DNA from: Loxodes magnus
Taxonomy: Eukaryota > Ciliophora > Karyorelictea > Loxodida > Loxodidae
NCBI GenBank assembly: GCA_946699065.1
Contig: CAMPDV010001270.1
Span: 54,713-118,712 of the forward strand
DNA: 64,000 nt
Reading direction: 5' to 3'
Shown: in pieces, positions 12,660 through 25,197 of the stretch
How the letters are laid out: the number at the start of each line of letters is the position of its first letter
How positions within the stretch are numbered: the stretch's first letter is position 1
The notes under the pieces: generated by a model
Told to the model about the DNA's origin: nothing
Databases searched by the model: none
The model's input: only the letters and a program-made list of their open reading frames with translations
Translations under genes and position numbers: made by a program

Positions 12660-13862
12660 GTAATTAAATAAATAATTTTTTTTGGTTCAGATATTACCAC
12701 TAGAGGGTATTTTACTGACTGACTAAAATTTGGAAAATCGGGATTAAGAAAGTAATAAAAGAAAAAAGGAGAGATAAGAATATATAAAGAATGAAATTGT
12801 GAAAAATGTATTTTTGTTTTTGCTCAGAATTTAACACTATAGGAAAATTTTGGGATGAAACAAATTTGAAAAATGTACAGGTTTATATAAGAGTGGTAAA
12901 ATTTTTTAATAAGTTTTGGGGAAATGATTCCAAAAATAAATTAACATAAAAAAAGTTAAAAAATTTCTTTCTCTGAATTATAAAATTTTCAAAATAGAAG
13001 AAAACGAGGTATAATACTTCTGTTTTATAATTATTTTAGAATAAATTTAAAAAATATAAAAAATATAAATAATTAATTAAATATTGATCTAAATAATTAA
13101 ACTAAATTAAATTGATTTAAATAAAACTAAAATTAAATTACTAAAATTAAATAATAGATACAAAAGAATTAAGTTTTTCAAAAATGAAAAAATTGCTAAT
13201 TCAGATAAATAAAATGCAAATAAAATGACATATAAGAAAGATCAAAGTAAAAGGCCTATCTTATAAGCTTTTTTTGATTCATAAAAATCTATCATTATAT
13301 TAAATATTTAAAAAAAAGCCAATTTTTAGAATCATTAAAAAAGAAAATAAAATTCTTAAAAAAATTTGGTTCTAATAAATTGAGAAATTTTTTTAATATA
13401 CTGAAGTTAAGTATAAAGTGAAATTATTGCAAAAAAAAGTTAACTCTAAAAAATTAATTGAAATTTGAATCTGGATTCTCTGTTTACAGAAAAAAAGTAA
13501 AATTCTATTTAAGAACTTATTTTTAAATTATATGAAACCATAAAAAACTTAGAAATTATTAATCATAATAGTTTTATGTTTAAGAAACCAATTCAATACA
13601 TTTGTTAATAAACTATATATAATATTTATAAGTAAATTCAAAATAGAAAAATTTTGAAACACAAAAATGAAAAGAGAATAAAAGATATAAAATACTATTA
13701 TTTAGAAAAAACTAAAAAGAGATATATCATTTTGTTAAAATAAATTAAGTTAATAAAGATAATAAAAAAACAAAGTAAGACTTTATTATATCAACTATAA
13801 GTCTACATTTTAAATTATAAATCCAATTTTAAGCCAAAAAAATTACTTCGAAATTATCTTTA
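12660..13862. other. A-rich intergenic region with one repeat
   Basis: About 12800-12870 on the minus strand contains a motif ('CCTATAGTGTTAAA-TTCTGAGCAAAAA') also found, on the plus strand, near 53870-53935 and 54285-54360. The remainder is A-rich with no supported gene. Confidence 0.55.
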
Positions 13863-14108
13863 ATTTTAACTACAAGAGTTTTGGGGCTGGAAACTCCTTT
13901 TCAGTTAGACGAACCGACGCTCTCTTTTTAAGGAATAACGAGGATATCCTGTTGTGTTCCGGCCAGATCTGCTAGTGAGCTCCATCACTATGAGCACCCA
14001 AACTTTTAGCCCCTACCAAGAGTTGATAAACTTGAAGATACTGTAGTCATAAAATCAGAAAGTTTAGTCAAGAAGGCCAATCCCAGTTTCCATCATCTTT
14101 TTAATTGT
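13863..14108 (-). mobile_element. Short coding element B, copy 2
   Basis: Homologous to 12341-12659 but shorter. On the minus strand it reads 'TFWFYD' (the Trp is TGA here, TGG in the other copies), 'SWQGLKVWVLIVMEL' and 'TGYPRYSLKRE'. The TGA/TGG exchange at one codon is direct within-window support for TGA as Trp. Confidence 0.72.
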
Positions 14109-14389
14109 TCTCTAATTATCTTTAATAATTTCTATATTCAATTTTTACAAAACAAAACATTTTAAGAAAAAAATCATTATTAAAAATATATCTATTAATT
14201 AGCTTGACTTTTATTTCGTCAAATTATAAAATTAAGAATTTAGATAAAGATTTGAAAGAACGAAAAAATAAAAAAAAATTGATTCAATCAAACATCATAT
14301 GAAAGATTATAATAAAATAAGAAGAAAACTAAAATAGTCTCATAAAAATCTCAAAGTTAAGTAATAAAAATACAAAATTAAGTGTTTGA

Positions 14390-15215
14390 CGTTCTTTGAG
14401 GCATTTCAACCTCTTTCCCGCCAGCCTCTAGATTGCTTTATAGGTTTAATATAAAAGTCTGAAAATCTCTACAACTCTTCTCCTTGCCATGCATGTTGTT
14501 CTTTCACCTAGATGCAAGATGTCTTTTTTCTTGTAAATTTCTCCAAATTTGTTACAGTATAATCTTTCTCTTTTTCTTGATAACTTCATTTGTTATTGCT
14601 TCTTCCTTTTGTTCTCCAACTACTTCTAATAGTTTCAATATTCTTAATTGAAATTGGGAAATTTCTAGCATCTTTTACACAGATGCTATTGAGAGTTAAA
14701 ATAGTAGCATCTTTTTGCTAGTCGTTTAGGTTTAAATCTTGAGCTATTTTCACCTTCAATTATCATTGGATCATTCCTTTATTCTTTCAATCCATTTAAA
14801 GCTGCAATTTGTACTGATTTTCTTCTATTTTGCTGATCAGTTCTTTCTGCTTCTATTGTTAGTTTTAAGATTAACTGCTCTAGTTTTGTGATATATTTCA
14901 AAATGTTAAGGTCTCTTTCTTAGGTCATGAGTCTCGATTCTATTTCCTCTGCAAGTTCAAGTTTTTCCATTAACTTCTTATTGTCTTTCTTCAACTTTTT
15001 GACCTCTTCCTGGAGGTCTAGCATCACTTTAATCAGCTAATCATAGCTTATTTACTATTATGTGGTGATGATCGAGACTTTCGAGCGCATAATACTCTTA
15101 GCCTATTTCCTAGGCTTTTCTTCAGAGGCGGGAGATTCATCCTGATGGGTGACCTTTTTGTTACCCTTTTCCTGGTCCTAGCCTTTCTAGGATAACTCCT
15201 TCTTTTTATTACATC
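14390..15215 (-). pseudogene. ORF1-like retroelement gene: coiled coil plus degenerate zinc knuckle
   Basis: The minus-strand frame gives a charged N-terminus ('SEEKPRKQAKSIM'), a long coiled coil ('LIKVMLDLQEEVKKLKKDN' and onward), and 'KRCYYFNSQQHLCKRCQ'. The last fits a C-x2-C-x4-H-x4-C zinc knuckle in which the second Cys is Phe. The frame breaks downstream of it. The 3' end reads CAAACACTTAATTTTG, as in the 22.8- and 34.9-kb copies. No start ATG was found. Such proteins are typical nucleic-acid-binding ORF1 proteins of LINEs. No RT lies downstream on this strand. The LINE at 16464 points away. Confidence 0.7.
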
Positions 15216-16460
15216 TTTTTATATTTCTCAAAGTTAAGTAAATCTAAAAATTTAATTAATAAAGGAACTGTTTATTTCTCTTAAAAAGGATCAAAGTAAT
15301 AAAACTTTATTTAGTTGAAAAATAAAAAAAATAAATACGAAGACCTTTTCTTAAATCATTATGATCTAAATATTATGAAAAACAATTAAATAAATATCTC
15401 AAAACTATATAAAAAACACTGTAAAAAATTGCTAAAAAATAACTTTTTTACGTTCTGTTTCAAAAATCAGAGAAAATCTACAACAAATAAATTTGCTGTT
15501 TGCTTAGATTAAAAAGTATTAAATAAAAAGAAATCTGAAATAAAAATGTAAGAATTTTTTAAAAAAAGGGAACAAATTTAAAATTAGGAAGCAAATATAA
15601 AATAAGAAAGATAGCTATCAGTATTAAAAAGATCAATAAAACATTGAGTTATCAGTGTTAAGAAGTTCGAACAAGTAAGATAAAAGGATTAAAAATAAAG
15701 TAAAATGTAGATAAAAAATAATAAGATTGTTTGAAAATGAGACTTAAAGAGGTCAATAAAGAATAGAGTTATCAATATTAAGAAGTTCGAAAAAAAAGAA
15801 TGATAAGATTTCACCTTAAAATTCATTTAAAGTATGTAAACACTTGAGATAAAAATAGAAGAGTTTTAAAAACTTAATTAAAATTTGAAAACAGATATAT
15901 TTAATTATTCTACTAAAAGATGAAAAAAAGATTAATAAAACTAAACAGATTCGATCGATGCTATTTATCAGAATTAAACCTTATCTTCCAATATTAATCT
16001 TAATATTCTTAAAAGGAAATATGAAGAAGAAGATAAAATAATTCCACCAGCAAAACGTATGAGTAAACATAATAATAAAAAAGAGTGTGGTTAAATAATA
16101 TGTTATTTCAATCTAACTAGTCTATAACTTTAAAAGTTTATTAAATCAGAAACTTGAAGACGTCAATAGTACGAAATGTGCAATATATAAGGTAGATATG
16201 TCACAGTTACTTAAGATTTAGAATAAGGTACATGTGATAGTGTGAAAAGTAAAATTGATATACATATAAAGCTTCTTAAAAAATATACTACGTAAGTACT
16301 ATATATTTTGATACAATATTTTCATTAACATCCTGAGTATGGAAAAAGATTAGCACATATTTAGATTAACCAATAAGGATAGAAAAATATTTGTATTTAC
16401 GAAAGTGAACTACCTGCAGGATCGGAAAAAATTAGAAAGGATTAATAAATTTAAAAAATA
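15216..16460. other. A-rich region with a short direct duplication
   Basis: Two units of about 60 bp near 15640-15700 and 15755-15815 share 'GAGTTATCA.TRTTAAGAAGTTCGAA'. No gene is supported. The region separates the minus-strand ORF1 gene from the plus-strand LINE. Confidence 0.5.
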
Positions 16461-16463
16461 AAG

Positions 16464-19260
16464 ATGGGACATATAAATATTAATGGAATAGCTAGTAAAT
16501 GCTTGAATATTGAAGAATTTATCAGAAATAACCGAATAGATTTTTTATCTATAAACGAGACCTAATAAAAAGATGAATTCCTCCAATATTGATAAATGGA
16601 TTTAAAACATATTTTATGAACTCAGGAAAAGGAGGAGGTGTATGTCTAATTGTAGGAGAAGAATTTAATAATACAGAAATACATATATAAGTTGAAAAAG
16701 AAATAAATAGATTCATAACAATTTAGCTGGATAATATTTTAATCACATCTTGTTACATGCCTGATAGTGGAAAAAGTTAAGATGTTAAAGATTTAGCGTA
16801 TGAACAACAAATATATTGCTGAATGTATATAATGATAATCCACATATACTAATGGGAGATTTAAATACTCTTTTATAAGGTTTCGTGATAATCCTGAAAA
16901 TACTTATGATAATACTATTAGACTATTAGAATTTTTATTATAAAACGATCTTGAGATAGTGAATAATAGCAACATTAATACATGTATTCACAAAGGAACA
17001 GGAAAAACGTATTGTAATGATTATATCATTATAAACAACCATTTGAACGTTAATTAGTTTGCAAGATTCACTGCTCATAATAATAGTTTATTTTCTGATC
17101 ATATTCCAATCACTGTTGACTTTACCAATAATTCTATAGTCTATTTGGAAAAAATAATTCAGAGAAAATATAAAATAAATAGGTTATAAGATGCAATAGA
17201 TAGGTAAAAATATTAAGAATCTTTCCTACAAACTTATCTAGAATTCTATTTAATAGATTAATATAATCTTGAAGATTAATATGAATGCATCAAAAGTAAT
17301 ATTTAAGACAATGCTGATTAAACATTAGGTTCGTTTATTCCAGACTCAAATTATAACAAACTTCCTCGAGATCTCACAAAGAAATATATAAATGCAAAAA
17401 GAGCTAAATGAGATATAAGGACGCTCATAGAAAATTTGGAAGAATAAACTAGCAAGTAACTATCTTCATGAGGCAGCAAAACGACTTTGGAAAGACTTCA
17501 AGTATAATCTATGAAAATTAAAAAAAATAAAGCAAAAAAGAAATTTCTACTTCTTAATGGAGATTCTAAGGGAATGTTTTCACAAGCTAAGAAAATTCTA
17601 AATCCTATGAAGAGAAATACTATGAACTTTAATTAAGAAATAAAAAAAATTAATTGATTCATGGGAAAATTGTATTTTTAACAAGCATTCTAAGCTAGCT
17701 CAATAATAGATAAGTCTTAGTAATTAAAAAATAGATAAAATATACGATAATATTTAAGAAATTAAAGATTATCCACTCTCATATTTATAAAGATTTGATT
17801 TTTTTACCATACAAGAAATATAAGAAATTATAATGAAATTCCAAATGGAAAATCAGCTGGTCCAGATGGAATAAAAGGTGAACTTCTGAAATATGGTGGA
17901 TAATATTTGTTAATAATTCTTCATTCTTTTCTGAATAATATGCTAAGACTTGGAAGAATCCCTTAGGAATTAAACACATCAGTGATAATTCCAATATTTA
18001 AAAAGAAAAGAAGATGATAGGAAAAACTGACAACCTATTTCTCTTATTAATACTATTCTAAAACAATATGATAAAGCTTTAACATAAATACTAAACAATC
18101 TGATTTATTAGAGAAATTTGATTCACCCTTCATAAATGGGATTTATGAAAAACAGATATACAACTTAATAAATTTGAATAATATAACAAATAATTGATAG
18201 CTATCGGAAATGTGATAAAGGCAAGACTAAATTGATAGCAACACTGATAGACGTTGAAAAAATGTTTGACTCAATAGAAAGAAGGTTTTTTTTTTATTAA
18301 CTTAAGAGAATAAAACTACCACTTGGAATAATAATAACCTTAGAATCGTTTTATAAAAATCTAAATTCTTCATTTATCATAGATGGAAAGAACACAAGAA
18401 CTTTATAATAAAACAATGAAGTTATGTAAGGAAATTCGCATTGACCAGTTTTAGCATTATTATATTATGAAGTAGTAATTAGATATTTAGAAAGTAAAAG
18501 TACCTAATTGGGATTTAAATGCCAGGATTCAAATATTATCTTCGCTTGTAGAGGATGAACAGATCATCTTATTCTTTTTTCCAAATCTGTAAAGTAGATG
18601 TAGAATCTAATAAATGAAAAAAATAAAGTTTTTGCATGAACACATTTAAAGATCGATGTTAACAAATCTGAAGGCAACTATCTTCGAAAGAAGAATCAGA
18701 AATAATAAATTTTAAATTTATGATTAGGAAATTAACAAATGGCTTAAAAAGAAACAGTAACATATTTAGGAATTATTCTACATCAAAAGAAGAGCTTGAA
18801 TCTCCATTGCAAAGAAGTTGCATTCAAATATATAGCTGCAATGAAGATTGCTGTTTTTAACTGATGAGATATAAGAACGTAACTCCTTGACATTTAAAAA
18901 CTTTATGTAGACTTTTTACATTACATAAAGCAGAATATGGAGAAGATTTAGTACCATGAAGTATAAAAAAAAAGAAACTGAAGTTCTGAAAAGAATTGAA
19001 TCAAGCATGAGATTAATTTCAAGAAAGACTTTTTAAGTAGTAACTTCATCATTTAATGAATCATGTTATATTGAACTGAATTGATTACCTTTTAAGCACG
19101 TTATGGATTTAAAATTCTTGAGATTCTACAATAAAATTAAATAAAAATTGATTGATTTTCCAAGATCAAAGATAGGCTCTCTTTTCATTTATATAAGGAA
19201 AAATGGACTTGAAAATCACGATTAAACGTAGAATCTATCAAATCTTTATAAAATCGATCT
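16464..19260 (+). pseudogene. LINE ORF2 relic: APE endonuclease and reverse transcriptase
   Basis: Starts at ATG 16464 with 'MGHININGIASK' and 'RIDFLSINET', the first APE-type endonuclease block. 'PHILMGDLNT' (about 16840) and 'LFSDHIPITVDF' (about 17095) are the GDxN and SDH catalytic blocks. RT blocks are 'NGKSAGPDGIKGELLKYGG' (about 17845), 'SVIIPIFKKK' (about 17980), 'LIATLIDVEKMFDSIE' (about 18235), 'MQGNSHWPVLALLYYEVV' (about 18425), and 'TVTYLGIILHQKK' (about 18750). It belongs to the same family as the 6-kb LINE. Several frameshifts, including one in the catalytic FADE region, make it dead. Confidence 0.82.
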
Positions 19261-20115
19261 GCAGATATAATAGAATAATGCAAAACTTAAAACTTTTACA
19301 AAACAAATAAGAGAAAAATATAACTAATATTTCTATAAAAATGTAACTAAAAAGTTTACTAGAATGAAAAAATCTAAAAAGACCAAAAAAATTTTTGTTA
19401 ATCTTTTAAGATTTACAAAAAAACGTGCTCGAATTTAAGCAATAAATAGAAAAAAAAACCAATAAATAAAAAGCTTGAACTGAAACTGAAAAATTTCGAA
19501 AAAAAAACATTAAAATCGTCTCAATATCTGAAATCCATATTATAAATATGAATAGATAAATTTTCAAGATAATCGAAATTGAATTTAAGTTTATAATAAA
19601 AGAATGAATAATAGAATAAAAATAAATAAAATTTAAAGGTGGTAGTCTTATGAACCAAAAAAAAGTAAAACCAATAAAAATATTCGAATCTGAAAAATTT
19701 TCTCATCTCACGAAATATAAAAATATCTATAAGAAAAAATAAATCTTAAAAAAAGTAAGTGAAAAAAAAGTAAGAAAAATCAAAAAGCAAAGAAGAGAAA
19801 AAAAATTGATTAAACAGAAGATAATAAAAAAAGATTTGAATAAAAAGTTGAAAACTCATCAATCTTTTAAAAAAATGATCAGTGTAAATAAACAAAAATT
19901 TGAAATCTTATTTATTTTTAGACAAAAATAAATGTTACCTAATATAATTTGAAAATGATTTTAAAATATTAGAGCATTTTAAATATGCTTACAAAACTTT
20001 TTATTTCAAGTTTATAGGAACTTTACAAGTTACTAAAATGTTTGCTGTTTTTAAAAATAACATCCTTATAGATACTTTTGATCATATAAAGTAAAATAAT
20101 TTAGCACTAAAAAGA
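19261..20115. other. Intergenic, A-rich
   Basis: Low-complexity A/T-rich sequence. No RNA gene or domain is recognisable. Confidence 0.5.
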
Positions 20116-20119
20116 TTTT

Positions 20120-20185
20120 ATTCAAATTTATTAAGTGGTTGGGATATTCGACTCTCACCTGAAAGGATCGAGTTCAAATCATAAA
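20120..20185 (+). pseudogene. tRNA-Glu(CTC)-like relic
   Basis: The segment AGTGGTTGGGATATTCGACTCTCACCTGAA resembles the D-loop and anticodon arm of eukaryotic tRNA-Glu. The anticodon stem TTCGA/CTGAA has four of five pairs around the loop CTCTCAC (anticodon CTC). A B-box-like GAGTTCAAATC follows. The acceptor, D and T stems do not pair convincingly, so it is at best a decayed tRNA. Confidence 0.4.
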
Positions 20186-20206
20186 ATTATTGTTAACTAA
20201 TAAAAA

Positions 20207-20279
20207 CGCCCAACGTGGGGCTCGAACCCACGACCACCAGATTAAGAGTCTGACGCTCTACCGACTGAGCTAGCCGGGC
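20207..20279 (-). tRNA. tRNA-Lys (anticodon CTT)
   Basis: A full cloverleaf on the minus strand: acceptor GCCCGGC with GTTGGGC (two G-U), D stem GCTC/GAGC, anticodon stem TCAGA/TCTGG with loop CTCTTAA (anticodon CTT), five-base variable loop, and T stem GTGGG/CCCAC with loop TTCGAGC. The discriminator is G. TTTTT follows directly, a normal RNA polymerase III terminator. No intron. Confidence 0.96.
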
Positions 20280-20519
20280 TTATTCTTTATAACTCATCTT
20301 TCTTAAATAGATACTTTTTTTATTCTCAATATTTTTTAAATTATATCATTTATGTTCAAACCTAGAAATTCTAATTTTACGATATTAAAAATTTCTTACT
20401 TAAAGGCAATATTTTCTAAACTAAATTGTATCTTTTTAAACCAGTTTTTACAACATAATTTACTAAAAATTCATCTAATACATTCTATAGAAAACATATG
20501 TACTTATTTTTAACCAAAA

Positions 20520-21165
20520 CTTTTTTACTTTTTAGGAGTATCTTTCTCGAAATGAAGCTTTAATAGAAGAACGACTGTAGTGTTAATCCAATCTAGTTTA
20601 TTCGAAGAAGTTCCAATAGAGACTGGAGTAACAAAGACTAATATCAAGAAAACTAAAAAATGATTGAATGAAAATATAAAAAATGAAGTTATAAAAATAG
20701 AAAAAATAGAAAACTACATTTTTTAGGAGCAAAAATAATAAATAGGTGCTGATATTACAATTTTTCAAAACATCTAATAATACGCTGCTTTGGATTCAAA
20801 AGGCTAAAAAGACAAGAGAAGGAAGAACTTGAAGATAAATTATTACATTTTCAATAAATAGCAATAGAATCTACAAAAAAGATAGTAGAACAGAAGAATC
20901 CTTTGTTAGATGGATAGGAAAGTAAAAGTCATCCATATAATTGAAAATGGTAAAGAAATATAATCTCTATAAAACTGAACACTGTAGCTTTCGAAAATCC
21001 ATAGAAAGTAAACAATTCTTAATTGCTTGATGATAATAATATTAATAATAAAGATTGAAAAAGAACAAAAAATCATGTAAACAAATAATAAAAGCTGGCA
21101 TAAAGAGAATGTAATTAAAATTGTTATAAAATATTAAAAAAAATTAAATAACAATTAAATAATAA
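20520..21165 (+). CDS. Possible coding region, unrecognised
   Basis: In one frame from about 20520 the translation is well patterned ('SSLFEEVPIETGVTKTNIK', then 'KKWLNENIKNEVIKIEKIE'). After about 20800 another frame looks better ('EKEELEDKLLHFQQIAIES'). TTTACTTTTTAG just before 20535 could be a 3' splice site. A split or broken gene would explain this. There is no domain match, so confidence is low. Confidence 0.27.
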
Positions 21166-21176
21166 TAAATAAATTG

Positions 21177-21500
21177 TATTATAGAGCGTGTAGCACTCTC
21201 AATGGTGCACAGCTCTTTAAATCAATTTTAGTTGCTTTAATAAAAATTTCTCATTAGAAGTTTCTTCCATTGCTTCACACCCTTACAAATTCCACCTTCT
21301 AATAGGGCCTGGTCAGAGTGATGCCCCAAGAAACCTAATAGTCTGGATTCTTTCATCAACCATCACTCAATGCCTCCAGTTATTTCCTGTTTGACTACTG
21401 CCAAGATTCTTGCACAGTTCGTTGCTCCTGAAGTACTTCCTGGTACTTGAGTTTAAATCAGTCTCAGTTGAAGGATTATTCCTCCCTATTTAAAAATATA
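21177..21500 (-). mobile_element. Short coding element type E2, copy 1
   Basis: On the minus strand it starts near 21500 after TAAATAGGGAGG. It encodes 'REEQSFNWDWFKLKYQE' and 'QESWQQSNRKQLEAL', and ends in the shared hairpin (21177-21218) followed by TATAATACAATTTATTTATT. The copy at 46497-46830 keeps 'EQS.NW' with the Trp as TGA in both, and 'QESWQ', so the body is protein-coding. The hairpin here has GTG/CAC where most copies have GCG/CGC, a paired change. The protein is not recognised. Confidence 0.72.
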
Positions 21501-21532
21501 TATATAATAATAAATAATAAATAAATAAAAGT

Positions 21533-21960
21533 GATTATAGAGCGCGTGGTACCTCATTGGCGCGCAGCTCTTTCAATATTAATATTTAATATTAAGAAAA
21601 ATGTTCTCAAAAGCTTCGATTTCATTCTATTCGTCCAAAGAATCACTTCATCTTCTCCAAATGGGGAATCTTCTTATTAAAAATTATTCTAAAATCTTGA
21701 GTCAAATGCTTCAGTCTTCTTGAATAAGGTCCAAATAAGAGATAGTTATTAAGTCGGTAATTAGAAGGCCCGTCAGTCAAGCTTTCATACTGCAAGAGAG
21801 AACCCTCGGAGTAAGTTAGGTATGTCTCAACGGAGCTTATCCACCCTTCCCCATGGTGGTATCTAGTGCGAGATTACTCGCAATGCAGTATACACTGCAC
21901 CAGATTGCCTACTAGTTTGGCTGACGCGGCCGACATAATTTTATAAATATATAATAATAG
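21533..21960 (-). mobile_element. 410-bp structured short element, copy 2 (inverted)
   Basis: Full-length reverse-orientation copy. Its 3' hairpin (21533-21573) and tail TATAATCACTTTTATTTATTTA run straight into the start of the E2 element at 21500. The two therefore lie head to tail on the minus strand, with the tail of one acting as the insertion site of the next. Confidence 0.85.
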
Positions 21961-22800
21961 ATGTTTAAAAGGCAAACAAACAAAATTTATCAATTAAACT
22001 TAAATTTGTTCATATTATAAAATAAAAACATACTTAGATTTATTTTCTAAATAAATTCCCTTTTGCAAAGTTATTTAATGATTTAATTAAACTTATCTTA
22101 TTATCAAAATATTTGTTTAGTCATTAATTTTTCAATATATAGCTATAAAGCAAAATAAATTTTTATTTATCTTTTCGAAATAAGTAAGAAAATTAAAATT
22201 TCAATTTTCTTTCGAAAATTTTTTTATTACGAGATAAAATTGAAATTCTATTATCAAAATAATATTTATATTTTTCTTATTTTCAGATCGTTTTTCAAGA
22301 AAGCTTAAAAATTTAATATTTTAGCTAAAGTAGATTTATTTTAAGTGCACTTTTTAATTTTACTGTTTCCTATTAAATTTTTTCCTTATTAATTTCACTT
22401 ATAGATAAACTATCAAAGCTTTTCTCCTTACTTAATAAAGTATAATTGTTTTGAAATAAATTAGATAGCTTAAAAAATTACAACTAGTGAAAGATTTATT
22501 TTCCTTATTTTGCTTACATTTTTTAATTAAACCATTAAAATACTTATAACTAGTTTTAAACCTAATGAGAAAAGATATAAGAAATATTTCTAAATCAGTT
22601 GAGATTTATTTTTCTAAAGATATTTATGACTAAAACATTAATTAAAATACCTTTAAATGCTAATGTTTTTATTTACTTTTATAATCAAACGCAAAATTCG
22701 CATTTTTTTCTCTTATTCATTTTAAAATTTATAAGCTTAATTATATATTTTGTAATATACACATATGCATTTAATAATAATAATAATATACTAAATTAAA
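21961..22800. other. Intergenic, AT-rich
   Basis: Nothing supported. The right end (22780-22800) is the ATT-rich 3' tail of the following minus-strand ORF1 element. Confidence 0.5.
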
Positions 22801-22802
22801 GC

Positions 22803-23600
22803 GTTCGTATCTCCCGGGATTTTAAACCTTTCAATACATACCTCCAGATTTCGTTCTTTGAGGTTTAAAATTAAAGTTTGGGACTCCCAGTTTTTTTGGA
22901 GTTCTAGCACTCCCTTGAAAAAGCACTCTTCTAAATATTCTTCCATCCTTGCCTACATAAATTCTTGACAGTTCTCTCCAAATTTCTTCACAGTTTCTTC
23001 TCTGTTTATCCAAATATATCTTGCATATTTTTTTATGTGGAATCTTGATTTGCACAGGTAGCACAGCTTGACGATCCTTCTGGGAGGAGTTATCTCTATG
23101 AGTTTTATGTATTCTAGTTCCATTTTATTTTCAGTTAAGGTTTAAGATTAAATTATTTTTCTCCCAAAAGTTTCACTTCGATTTCCTGTTTCATTAATCT
23201 TTCTTCATTATTTTAACTTTTCTATAATAATTTTTGGTTTTCTTTCTTTAATACTAAAATTTCTTCTTATAGGTTACAGATATATTTCATAAGTTATTCT
23301 ATTATTGGCTATTCATCATTTTTCTATTTCTACATTATTTTTTAGTTACCACTTTTCATGTAGTTACTTGATCGTGGCTATGGGAGTAAAAAATCTCGCT
23401 TGCTTTAATTAGTTTCTGTTGATTTAATTTCTTATTCAATTTAAGATTATTTTTATTTTTCAAAATTTGGGAGTTAAAGAGTCTAAGAAAATTATTATGT
23501 TATTAAAGAAAAAGTAATAGAAGAAGAATTAGAAGTATCTAGCTTTCTTTCCTTTTTCTATGGAGCTGGAAAAAACCCTTTTTTGAGACCTTCTGCCATT
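22803..23600 (-). pseudogene. ORF1-like retroelement gene with one frameshift
   Basis: The minus frame runs from ATG 23599 ('MAEGLKKGFFPAP') through a coiled coil ('LMKYICNLQEEILVLKKEN', aligned with the 14.4-kb copy) to 'KLCYLCKSRFH'. After a run of A the frame must change to give 'KKICKIYLDKQRRN' and 'EEIWRELSRIYVGKDGRIF', ending at TGA 22831-22833. The knuckle would read C-x2-C-x4-H-x4-C across the break. Total length, 769 nt, is one base off a multiple of three, consistent with a single indel. The 3' end CGAACGCTTTAATT plus an ATT tail is shared with the 34.9-kb copy. Confidence 0.75.
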
Positions 23601-25197
23601 TTATTTTTTTATATGCATTTAATTTGATTTTAAAAGCTGTTTAATTACAACTTTATCATACAAGCATACAATTTTTTAAAGTTAAACTAATTTGCCTTTA
23701 ATTAGATAATTTATGAAAATGATATAACTTTAAAATTAGTTTGCTTATTTATCTAAATAAATAGATAGATATTTCATATTTTTTGAGCTTATTTTAAGGC
23801 GACTATTTTTATATATTTATTAATATTTAGTCAGACAATATCATCTAAATTTTAAGTATATTAATTGAAGGATTTTCATAAATTTATTTGTTTAAATTAC
23901 GAAAATATCTCTTTTAAGTATAAGGTTAAATATGAATAAGCTGTTCTTAGTTAAACTTAACTACTTATCAGATAATTTATACAAGCTCATTGCTTTATTT
24001 TATTTGAATGTTTCTCTCTAAAGACACTAGTCATAGAAACCAAAATAATTAAATTTTTATTTAAATGCTATAAAACATTTTATCAGTTATGTTCCTTATT
24101 CATTCGTTAATATATTACTCTTTGTAGAATTAAAGGGAAATCTATTCTTTATGTAAGATTAAAGTAAAATTGAAGAAACTTATATAAAAATGCTAGCAAT
24201 TTATTCTTTAAAAGCATAATTCTAAAAATATAGTTGGCTTCTTTTAAGTTTTAAAATATTTAGCTTAGTATAAAAATACATAGAAATATACTTATAATAA
24301 GCTCCATTCAAACCTTTATAAATTTTATCATACTTTAACAAACAAAATTGGGTTTCATTCGATCGTTTTTTATTCACTATTACTTGATTTTTATTCTTAA
24401 AAAGCAAGTTTGCTTTTGCGCTTTTTTTATTTATTTCCTTAGATTCCTAAAGATATATTGTTTTAAGTTTCTTAGAAATCTAGAAAATTTTAGCCTAATT
24501 TTAAAAATAGCTTTAAGCTTCGCTCAGTTATTTAAAACGTCTTTAAAAAATGATATAAAGACTTATTTTGATTGTTCCTTTAAGATAGAATTAATAAGCT
24601 ATTAGTAGATTTTAGAATATTCGAGAGTAATAATTTATATCGAAAATTGCATTTTCATTGTAATTTTGATTTGTATTTAAATAGAGTCAAAAATAAAATA
24701 AATTTAATAGAAATTTGAAGTTTCTCTAAGTAAAAAAGGAAATGATAGCTAATTTAAGCTCTATTCTTAGAATCATTAAGCAATTAACTTACAAAATCCA
24801 TAAAAGCTTTAACAATAGCTATCTCCAATGTAATACCAATATATAAAATGTTTATACTTGCTATTTATATAACACTTCTCTGATTATTATAAACTACTAA
24901 AAACACTTTAAATTTCTTTATTTATAAGTAACCATTAACAAATTTAAGATACAGTTATAATAACAAATTTTATCATTCTTTATCCCTTTATCTTTAAGAG
25001 TTTTTTTTTTTATAGTCTAATCTACTCTAGCTATCTATAAGGGGACAAACTTACTTGTTATTTAGATTTATCTTATAAGGTTTTCTCTTATGTATTGAAT
25101 TAACTAGGTAAGCAATGCTTATTTCATTTTAACTTATTCTATTATCGTTTCTTTATTTATAGCTTAAACTTATTTTTCTTTATAAATCATTTTAAAT
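23601..25197. other. Intergenic, AT-rich
   Basis: No supported gene, RNA or repeat. The last part must hold the promoter of the gene at 25198. Confidence 0.5.

Noticed and set aside
20207-20279. Suppressor tRNA for the altered code
   Set aside because: The anticodon is CTT (Lys). It cannot read TAA, TAG or TGA.
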